The position numbers and the translations under genes are program-made. DNA of 46,303 bases from Lachnospiraceae bacterium (GTDB lineage Bacteria; Bacillota; Clostridia; Lachnospirales; Lachnospiraceae): positions 1-46,303 of the forward strand of contig JAFXSQ010000058.1 in assembly GCA_017525525.1 (NCBI GenBank), read 5' to 3'. Positions 8,133 to 14,347 of the stretch are shown piece by piece. The notes under the pieces were generated by a model that did not search any database, had not been told where the DNA came from, and worked only from the letters and a program-made list of their open reading frames with translations. Numbering within the stretch: the stretch's first letter is position 1; each line of letters opens with the position of its first letter.

Positions 8133-8951
8133 TTAACCTAATAATGAAAGTACACCCTGAGTAGACTGATTTGCCTGTGCAAGCATTGACTGAGCAGCCT
8201 GCTGGAGAATGTTGTTCTTGGTGTAGTTAGTCATCTCAGTAGCCATATCCGTATCTCTAATCTGAGACTCAGCAGATGTTAAGTTCTCGCTGTAGTTCTT
8301 CAGGTTGTTTACGGTATAGTCGAGTCTGTTCTGAACAGCTCCGAGTTTTGAACGTGCACCAGATACAGTCTTAATAGCAGCTGTAATCGTAGTCATAGCG
8401 GTTGTAGCCTTACCATGGCTAGATACATCGATGGTTGTAGATGTAATGCTGAGGCCAGATGCTGTCATCTTCTGGATGTCGATCTGCATATCCTCGCTTG
8501 CATTAGCACCAACCTGAAGCTTCTTGCCGGTGAATGAACCCTGAAGGAGCTTTGTGCCGTTGAATGCAGCCTTAGAAGCGATACTATCGATCTCTTCCTT
8601 GAGCTGTCCCATCTCGTCAGCGATAGCTGTACGATCCTCAGATGCATTAACGTCGTTAGCTGCCTTTGTAGCGAGCTCACCCATTCTCTGAAGGATGCTG
8701 TGGATCTCGTTCATGTTACCCTCTGCAGTCTGGATAAGAGAAATACCATCCTCTGCATTCTTAACTGCCTGATTGATACCACGAATCTGATTTCTCATCT
8801 TCTCACTGATGGAAAGACCTGCTGCATCATCAGCCGCTCTGTTCACCTGATAACCAGATGAAAGCTTCTCTGTAGCCTTTGCTACTGCCTTGACATTCTG
8901 TCCAAGCATTCTGTTTGTGTTTGCTGCCTGCAAATTGTGCTGTACTACCAT
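8133..8951 (-). CDS. hag: Flagellin
   Basis: Structural protein of the flagellar filament, 272 aa, which is in the short range typical of Firmicutes flagellins. The N-terminus MVVQHNLQAANTNRMLG and the LSSGYQVNRAADDAAGLSIS block form the D0/D1 helix. The C-terminus with ESQIRDTDMATEMTNYTK and LAQANQSTQGVLSLLG is the matching D0/D1 partner. The middle (residues ~140-195) is the short variable domain, rich in Ser/Thr and therefore possible glycosylation targets. It is preceded by AAGGAGG and a structured leader with a sigma-28 promoter. Downstream lie LicD and glycosyltransferase genes that may modify it. It is the only flagellin gene in the window. Confidence 0.97.
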   Translation of the reverse strand: MVVQHNLQAANTNRMLGQNVKAVAKATEKLSSGYQVNRAADDAAGLSISEKMRNQIRGINQAVKNAEDGISLIQTAEGNMNEIHSILQRMGELATKAANDVNASEDRTAIADEMGQLKEEIDSIASKAAFNGTKLLQGSFTGKKLQVGANASEDMQIDIQKMTASGLSITSTTIDVSSHGKATTAMTTITAAIKTVSGARSKLGAVQNRLDYTVNNLKNYSENLTSAESQIRDTDMATEMTNYTKNNILQQAAQSMLAQANQSTQGVLSLLG

Positions 8952-8956
8952 AATTA

Positions 8957-8992
8957 TTCCTCCTTGAATATAATGTTGCGTCCTTGCAACAT
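8957..8992 (-). promoter_or_regulatory. Candidate CsrA-binding sites in the flagellin leader, including the ribosome site
   Basis: In the flagellin mRNA leader a perfect 7-bp stem ATGTTGC / GCAACAT (8973-8979 with 8986-8992) presents the hexaloop AAGGAC, i.e. the GGA motif that CsrA/RsmA proteins recognise. Twenty nucleotides downstream a second GGA lies within the Shine-Dalgarno AAGGAGG (8959-8965). A GGA hairpin plus a GGA in the ribosome site is the layout of the known CsrA targets of the Bacillus hag leader. csrA and fliW are both in this window. Confidence 0.7.
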
Positions 8993-8997
8993 CTACT

Positions 8998-9054
8998 GGC
9001 GGTCTCTGCCGCCGTTAATAAGTAGTTTATGTTATACGCCTTCGGCGTTATAAC
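8998..9054 (-). other. Two further hairpins in the flagellin 5' leader
   Basis: GGCGG / CCGCC (8998-9002 / 9009-9013, 6-nt loop) and a 10-bp stem with a single bulge (9031-9040 / 9044-9054, 3-nt loop). Both lie between the predicted start of transcription near 9087 and the CsrA-like hairpin, giving a heavily folded ~135-nt leader that may protect the abundant message. Confidence 0.55.
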
Positions 9055-9093
9055 CTATGTGATGTTGTAAGGTGTCTTTGTCTTACACCTTAT

Positions 9094-9147
9094 ATATCGG
9101 ATTTTAACCCCGATACTTAACCCCTGATTAAAAATTTTTTTAAATTT
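9094..9147 (-). promoter_or_regulatory. Sigma-28 promoter of flagellin with an A/T-tract upstream element
   Basis: On the minus strand TTAAGTAT (9113-9120), an 11-bp spacer and TCCGATAT (9094-9101) match the motility sigma factor pattern TAAAGTTT-N11-GCCGATAA with the exact spacer. Directly upstream, 9121-9147 is made of A and T tracts like an UP element. The remaining ~220 bp up to the acetyltransferase gene (9148-9367) is A/T-rich and shows no other recognisable feature. Confidence 0.8.
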
Positions 9148-9367
9148 ATTATCCGAGTATTAATCGACATCCGAACTGCTACCCTTAGTGCAATTTTAAG
9201 TCTTTCGAGCATATTTGTCAATAGCTTTTATGCAAAAAAGCGAAAAATCATATTACTTGTCATGTCATAATTTTACTCTATGGACTCGCACACAAGCTAT
9301 CGCATTTAAATCATCCTGCATTCATATTCATATTTATATATACAGTTGCTCTTGAACCGTATTTTCA

Positions 9368-10198
9368 CTACCTAAGCAACCTCACAGAAACCTGTTGATT
9401 TGTGCCGGAGATAACGGCAAATGAATCCTCACACTCTCCGAACAGGCCCTCATACAGGCTTTTTCCTTCCTCGGTTGTAAGCAGCATCTCAATTTCAGTG
9501 TCAGGGGTATGAGAGGCGGAAAGCTCAGACAATGTTTTATTCAGCATTGCAATAAGCTCTTTTTTATTATCGCGGTCATAGTGTACCAGGTCGATTTCCA
9601 CATGCCCCTTCTCCTCCTCACGGAGCAGAGCGCAGCCGTACACAGCATCTTTATCTATCAAAAACACACTCGGAGCAATGTTTCCGCTGTAGGAAAATAT
9701 GCTTTGCTCGAAGTTTTGGGAAAGCCACTCTGCCACAAGCCTCTTTTGTTCTCTGCCAAGCTCACTGTACTTTGCTCCGGCAACTCCGACGCTGCTGTAT
9801 TTATCCTGTTTCAAGGCTTCCTCTGCAAAGGAAAGCGTGAGATGCCCCAAGGGGTAATCAATACGTTCCGTATCAAACCCGACGGCCTCAAAGAAGGGTT
9901 CAAGCTCTGCCCTGTCGTCAATTGCTGTGTAAGAAAAAGAGATCGAGCGATCCCGCAGCTGCGAGAGCAGCATGGAAGCTACTCCTAATCTGCGATATTC
10001 CGGAAGCACGAACAGACTGAGCAGGACTACCTTTTCATTATCCTTATCAGTCTTCCATACGATTACTCCCGCAGGTGTATCATCAAAGATTCCTCCAATT
10101 GCAGGGAGGTCGCCGTTTCCGACCTCTGCCATGTATTCCATCGGGATCATATTCGCGTACTCCGCGATGTTTTCTCCCGTAATCTTTACTACATCCAT
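9368..10198 (-). CDS. GNAT-family N-acetyltransferase
   Basis: 276 aa with the acetyl-CoA-binding motif LFVLPEYRRLGVASMLL (residues ~59-75), the Q/RxxGxG/A signature region of GNAT enzymes. It is followed by a second, degenerate GNAT-like half (residues ~130-276), so a double-GNAT arrangement is possible. The start is ATG 10198, preceded by GGAGG (10205-10209); the frame is open upstream to 10312 but that region contains a strong hairpin and no ribosome site. It is the gene after the calpain-like protease on the same strand, 129 bp downstream. The substrate cannot be read. Confidence 0.75.
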   Translation of the reverse strand: MDVVKITGENIAEYANMIPMEYMAEVGNGDLPAIGGIFDDTPAGVIVWKTDKDNEKVVLLSLFVLPEYRRLGVASMLLSQLRDRSISFSYTAIDDRAELEPFFEAVGFDTERIDYPLGHLTLSFAEEALKQDKYSSVGVAGAKYSELGREQKRLVAEWLSQNFEQSIFSYSGNIAPSVFLIDKDAVYGCALLREEEKGHVEIDLVHYDRDNKKELIAMLNKTLSELSASHTPDTEIEMLLTTEEGKSLYEGLFGECEDSFAVISGTNQQVSVRLLR

Positions 10199-10224
10199 TT
10201 TATTCCTCCATACTGCATACAGTG

Positions 10225-10246
10225 CCGCCGGCATTAAAGCCGGCGG
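10225..10246 (-). other. GC-rich hairpin between the protease and acetyltransferase genes
   Basis: Perfect 8-bp stem CCGCCGGC (10225-10232) / GCCGGCGG (10239-10246) with a 6-nt loop, 16 bp before the acetyltransferase ribosome site. It lacks a T tract on either strand, so it is more likely an mRNA stabiliser or attenuating structure than a full terminator. Confidence 0.45.
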
Positions 10247-10327
10247 TTCCCCCGATGCCTTCTTACTTTTTTGCTCCTCATCCTCTTTCACATGTACGTG
10301 CATATGCTTCAAATCATCAATAATCTA

Positions 10328-12988
10328 TCATATCACGTCGTATTCATCTAAAATGTTCTTTTCCTCTTTTTTCTTTTCTTTTTTATCTTCTACATCTTCT
10401 TCTATCACATCATACTCATCGAGAATATTCTTTGCTTTTTTCTCCTTAACGTCCCGGTTGTCAGCATTTTTATTTATGTTATGTTGCTTATCCACCTGCC
10501 GCGGCTCATATAAGACAGACTCTTCAGTAAGGTCAGTGTAAGAAAGGCCGCTCATACTACTAAGCAGATCCTCAAACTTCATACGGAACTGCCCGCAGGT
10601 ATAGTTCATCTCGGAAGACAGATATGATTCAGTCATGTAATTTGAACCGTTTTTCTTGTACTCGAGACTCATGTTCGAATAGGGATTACGCATAATCACA
10701 TACTGCTCACCGTCTATAATCTCCGCACCCAGAATCGTATAGGCGTGACCGGCATTGAGACCCGCAGCGATATTCTTCTCTTTTGTTCCACAGGAGAATA
10801 CTATCTTGTTTTCCCTTGCATGAAAGATTTTATTAAAAACCCTGTCCTTTTCTTCCTTTGTCTTCGGAAGGTTTCTCATTTCTCCTCCCTTTCCTTCCTG
10901 ATAGAAGATATCATGTTTTCTCTTTCCTGTCAGGGCGAATATCCACTGCGCAGAATCTGAATACCACAAAGTGCGGTACCCTCTGCTCATTGTCTCACCA
11001 TTGGAAGTCGTATCGCCTAAGAATGCACGCGCCTTTTCAAGCATCTGCATCCAGAGAGCTCCGGAGCTTTGGATTGCGCCCCCGGTCACAAGCCGCGGAA
11101 CCTCCTTTGTCACGGTGATATACACCGGTTCCGCACCCATCGCTTTTTTCCCGTGTTCATCTTTATCTCTGTAGCGGTAAAGCCGCACGGTTACTGTGCC
11201 ATCCCCGTTGTCCTTCATAGCGTTTTTGATGATCTGCGGATCTAAGTTGACCAGGCAGGTGGTGGCTGCCACCATCCAGCAATTGCTTATCTTACCCTGT
11301 CTTAAGTCATTGACCGTCGGCTCGTGTGCAAAGAGGGGGTCATTCCTTCGATCCACCATCTTTCTAAACATGTTCAAAGCTCCGTCCCGAATTACGACGC
11401 TCGTTTCAGGTGCGAAATTTCCATCATAGACTTCATCCGTAGGATAACCGAGTTCCTTTCTCACAGCGCCTTTGTGCTCCTCGGGAATCACAAGTCCGCC
11501 CATTGTAAGAGACTGAACCTTATCGACCAGGGCTTTTAACCCCGCGTGTTTTTCTATATCCTCCTTCGGCACTTCTGCCAGAGCCTGCTGCAGCTTCTTT
11601 AAGTTTTTTACTTCCTTCATTTCCGCGACAATGTAAAAATTGTCGTCGAAATAGACTCTCGCTGCCTTTTGAATCTTCTCCACATACTGAGGTTTTTCGC
11701 CCTCCCATCCTTTTGACAGAGCTTCCGCGAGCTTAAGCAGATTAGTACGCTCCGAAAAGCTCCTCCTGTCGGATTCATTCGACAGTGCTTCCGACCTTGT
11801 CATCTTCTGCAAACGCTTAGGCATCGTGCGTTCCGATACGATATCCGCGGGGCGATTCATGCGTTTTAAGAGCTTTCTGACCTCCTCTGATGCTGCATAC
11901 AGCTTGTCTGTCAGCTCCGAATCCGCCACCGTCTTCAACGAATACTCAACCTCAAGCTCCGCAAGCTTTTTTAAGGCATTCAACTCCATGAGCTCCCTTC
12001 GAAGCACACTCTTTCTGTCTTCTGCTGTTTCCGGATCCTGAAATTCCTCTCTCCTCTGCTCCATAAGGAATCGGATCTTCGGCAATGCCCGTATCCTCTC
12101 ATCCTTGCTTAATTCATACAGATCTTTAACCTCCGGCATATCCTGTTGCTTTTCTTCCTCTGAAAGGCCGGGGTGATCCTTTATCTGTTCCAATTCCTCC
12201 ACAGCAAGTGCCGACTTTTTTAAAGCTTCGTCCTTTCGTTTTTCCTTTCTTGCCGCTTTTTCGTCGTTGGTTAGGATAAGCCACTTTCTGTAATCCTCAT
12301 CCGTGATCTTTGTCATTTCAGGAAGATCTTCATCATCCTTCCCCATCACGATGGCTTTACTATTGATATTGATCCGGTTCAGGCTGTTGAAATGCTCAAA
12401 CCTTTTTGTAAAAAGGCTCATGATCGGATCGATTCTTTTCAGCAGCTCATAATTCGCTTCTCCCTCTTCGCCGATCTCATGCAGCGGATACATCTTATGG
12501 TAAGCTGCAACAAGATCATAGCACTCACTATAATGGCCTTTGATATATGAACTTGTGAACATTTTTGCCGTAAAACTCTGGGAAGAAAAAAGTTTAAATG
12601 CAGCATCAAAGTTTTGATCATTATTAGCGCTGGTAATATCTCTTCCTTTTCGCTGTTTTCTACTAATGATATCGTAAATCGTCAGTGTATCTGCCGTTGC
12701 CTTCTTTGTGAGCTTTTTTGCCCTATCAATCCTGCGGTTATTTTCTTTTTGCTGCTCATTTGGCTTCCACAACTTTTTTGACCCAAGTTTGGCACAGTCG
12801 TGTCGCAGATCATATTTTGTAATAAAAACGTTTTTTACGTAAGAATTGTTCTCATATGTCTGTTCGTCCCAATGCTTTACATCCTTTTCTTTCTGCAAAA
12901 TCTCTTTTGACTTTTGATTTTGCGTTTTTATTTCCTCTTTAAGCGCCACTAACTGATCCTCGTCCATGATATCAAAGCTGTTATCCAT
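10328..12988 (-). CDS. Large protein with a C-terminal calpain-like cysteine protease domain
   Basis: 886 aa, ATG 12988 behind AAGGAGG. Residues 1-550 are charged and mostly helical, with coiled-coil character at ~240-350 and ~410-480, and no family I recognise. Residues ~555-815 carry a calpain (peptidase family C2) catalytic pattern. QGKISNCW places the nucleophile at Cys570 with oxyanion Gln564; GLNAGHAYTILGA gives His748; MRNPYSN gives Asn768. The Cys-His and His-Asn spacings (178 and 20) resemble those of animal calpains. There is no signal peptide and no membrane segment. The tail is very charged and contains the decapeptide KNILDEYDVI twice (853-862 and 877-886), the second copy forming the exact C-terminus. 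The acetyltransferase gene follows. Role unknown: a regulated cytoplasmic protease or an exported effector are both possible. Confidence 0.82.
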   Translation of the reverse strand: MDNSFDIMDEDQLVALKEEIKTQNQKSKEILQKEKDVKHWDEQTYENNSYVKNVFITKYDLRHDCAKLGSKKLWKPNEQQKENNRRIDRAKKLTKKATADTLTIYDIISRKQRKGRDITSANNDQNFDAAFKLFSSQSFTAKMFTSSYIKGHYSECYDLVAAYHKMYPLHEIGEEGEANYELLKRIDPIMSLFTKRFEHFNSLNRININSKAIVMGKDDEDLPEMTKITDEDYRKWLILTNDEKAARKEKRKDEALKKSALAVEELEQIKDHPGLSEEEKQQDMPEVKDLYELSKDERIRALPKIRFLMEQRREEFQDPETAEDRKSVLRRELMELNALKKLAELEVEYSLKTVADSELTDKLYAASEEVRKLLKRMNRPADIVSERTMPKRLQKMTRSEALSNESDRRSFSERTNLLKLAEALSKGWEGEKPQYVEKIQKAARVYFDDNFYIVAEMKEVKNLKKLQQALAEVPKEDIEKHAGLKALVDKVQSLTMGGLVIPEEHKGAVRKELGYPTDEVYDGNFAPETSVVIRDGALNMFRKMVDRRNDPLFAHEPTVNDLRQGKISNCWMVAATTCLVNLDPQIIKNAMKDNGDGTVTVRLYRYRDKDEHGKKAMGAEPVYITVTKEVPRLVTGGAIQSSGALWMQMLEKARAFLGDTTSNGETMSRGYRTLWYSDSAQWIFALTGKRKHDIFYQEGKGGEMRNLPKTKEEKDRVFNKIFHARENKIVFSCGTKEKNIAAGLNAGHAYTILGAEIIDGEQYVIMRNPYSNMSLEYKKNGSNYMTESYLSSEMNYTCGQFRMKFEDLLSSMSGLSYTDLTEESVLYEPRQVDKQHNINKNADNRDVKEKKAKNILDEYDVIEEDVEDKKEKKKEEKNILDEYDVI

Positions 12989-13053
12989 TCTTTTCCTCCT
13001 TCACATAACAGTAACAGTTCACCATTATCATTCAGAATAATGATTATAGCTTT

Positions 13054-13140
13054 GTCATTCTGAGAGCAAAGCCCGAAGAATCTTTTAAGATCCTTCGCTG
13101 CGCGTAAGTCATGACAGGCTATATCGCTTAAAGCGACAGA
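13054..13140. repeat. Dispersed intergenic palindromic repeat (GTCATTCTGAG...GAAGAATC family)
   Basis: Contains GTCATTCTGAGAGCAAAGC with CCGAAGAATCT, then AAGATCCTTCGCTGCGCGTA and AGTCATGACA. Related copies lie at 13785, 17017, 19594, 21631, 21780, 27682, 33467 and 46122. An open frame across it (12949-13188) is not a gene. Confidence 0.7.
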
Positions 13141-13230
13141 TAAGGGTGAACTGTTACATATAACATGATACCGTTTCCAAAACCCCACTGCTTTATAAAT
13201 ACATTTTGATTTTTATATGATATTATACTC

Positions 13231-13278
13231 AAAAGGTCATAGTTTTCATGCTTGCATGAAAATTATGACCTTTTTGAT
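13231..13278. terminator. Strong bidirectional terminator
   Basis: A 21-bp stem with one wobble pair (13231-13251 / 13254-13274, 2-nt loop) with A tracts before and T tracts after on both strands. It ends the flagellar transcript coming from 13284 and insulates the calpain-like gene. No clear promoter for the latter is seen in 12989-13230. Confidence 0.85.
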
Positions 13279-13283
13279 CCGTC

Positions 13284-13766
13284 TTATTTTTTCCTGTCAT
13301 ACAGCATGGAATCATTCACCATACCGTTTGCCATGGATTTATAATACTTGTTCGCAACCGATTTCGACTGCTTCACCTGATTCATGCCCTTGAAGCTTCT
13401 GGCAATGGCGCTCTCAAGTGAGGACCGGTTTCTCTCCTCTAAAGCTTCTATCTCAAGCCCCTTATCCACGCACACGCGAATCAGTTCCTGAATGGCTTTA
13501 AGCTCGCTCGTAAAAACAGACTTATTCTCCTGAATCTCGGTTCTTACTCTCTTATACACAGATTCGAAGCCCTTGTCTATCTCATTTACATTATCTATGT
13601 ATATATCCTTTTCCTCTATGATCTTCTCAAAGGCATCCTCGTCAAGCCTCACTGCTTTGGCAAGCTTTTCCTGCTCCTTCGTAAGATCAAGGATTTTATC
13701 AAGATAGTCTTTTTTTCTCTCGAGAGACTCCCTCAGTATTCTTATGTATGTACCGGTCTGCTCCAT
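13284..13766 (-). CDS. Probable FliT/FlgN-like flagellar chaperone
   Basis: 160-aa, highly helical, charged protein at the end of the flaG-fliD-fliS run. The start is ATG 13766 with GGAGAA six bases upstream; the frame is open to 13853, but that part is an intergenic repeat. FliT, the chaperone of the cap protein FliD, usually follows fliS, and this protein has the right place and all-helical character, although it is longer than a typical FliT (~120 aa). The sequence itself gives no decisive signature, so the function rests on position. It is the last gene before the bidirectional terminator. Confidence 0.5.
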   Translation of the reverse strand: MEQTGTYIRILRESLERKKDYLDKILDLTKEQEKLAKAVRLDEDAFEKIIEEKDIYIDNVNEIDKGFESVYKRVRTEIQENKSVFTSELKAIQELIRVCVDKGLEIEALEERNRSSLESAIARSFKGMNQVKQSKSVANKYYKSMANGMVNDSMLYDRKK

Positions 13767-13784
13767 ACTTTTCTCCAAAATACA

Positions 13785-13827
13785 AAGATTCTTCGCTTCG
13801 CGTAAGTCATGACACGCTTGCGTCAAT
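13785..13827. repeat. Dispersed intergenic palindromic repeat
   Basis: AAGATTCTTCGCTTCGCGTA followed by AGTCATGACACGCTTGCGTC, inserted between fliS and the FliT-like gene; member of the family at 13054. Confidence 0.6.
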
Positions 13828-13864
13828 ACACTTGCTTTTTCAGAACGATGCACTTGCTTAAGGA

Positions 13865-14260
13865 TTACTTGGTGTCAAGTACCACCTGCGGTCCTTTGGT
13901 TTTCGACATGATCTGCTTCCATATATCTCTTATATCTCTTAACTCGTCCAATGCGCGCTCAAGCAGTTCTTTGTCTTTCTGCATATTTGCTTCCACAAGG
14001 AGTGCAAATATATAATCATACAATCTCTGGAAGTCTTCAGCTACAGGATACTTGTGATCAAGTGTCGAGGTGAGCTCTACGATAATTGCTCTCGTCTTCT
14101 GAATATTTGTATTGACCGTTTCATAGTCACCCTTCTCAAGTCCCATCATAGCAAGGTTGCTGAACTTGATAGCCCCCTCATAGAGCATCAAAGTAAGCTC
14201 AGCCGGTGATGCCGTAGTTATCTTGTTGTTTCCGTATGCCTGTGCCGGATTCTTAGCCAT
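13865..14260 (-). CDS. fliS: Flagellin export chaperone FliS
   Basis: 131 aa, the normal length. It binds the C-terminus of newly made flagellin and prevents premature polymerisation. The conserved N-terminal pattern is present: AQAYGNNKITTASPAELTLMLYEGAIKF, in which the A-Y and ASPxELxLMLYxGAI elements are diagnostic. The rest is an antiparallel four-helix bundle. In Bacillus FliS is also tied to FliW through competition for flagellin, which links it to the fliW-csrA pair here. It follows fliD on the same strand after an 87-bp gap containing a hairpin. Confidence 0.95.
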   Translation of the reverse strand: MAKNPAQAYGNNKITTASPAELTLMLYEGAIKFSNLAMMGLEKGDYETVNTNIQKTRAIIVELTSTLDHKYPVAEDFQRLYDYIFALLVEANMQKDKELLERALDELRDIRDIWKQIMSKTKGPQVVLDTK

Positions 14261-14290
14261 AGTAACCTCCGATTTATATAATAATGATAC

Positions 14291-14316
14291 AACCGACCGG
14301 ATTGAACCGGCCGGTT
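14291..14316 (-). terminator. Hairpin between fliD and fliS, possible attenuator
   Basis: Ten-base arms AACCGACCGG (14291-14300) and CCGGCCGGTT (14307-14316) pair with one mismatch around a 6-nt loop; on the minus strand TTGTATCATT follows. It is weak as a terminator and may tune fliS relative to fliD. Confidence 0.4.
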
Positions 14317-14347
14317 GCAGTTAGAATTATTTTAATTTTATTACAGT

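Noticed and set aside
9991-10541. Plus-strand open frames opposite the acetyltransferase and protease genes
   Set aside because: Low-complexity Ser/Phe-rich translations antisense to Lys/Glu-rich coding sequence; shadows without ribosome sites.
12949-13188. 79-aa open frame upstream of the calpain-like gene
   Set aside because: It is the translation of a dispersed palindromic repeat plus leader, without a ribosome site, and overlaps the true gene start.
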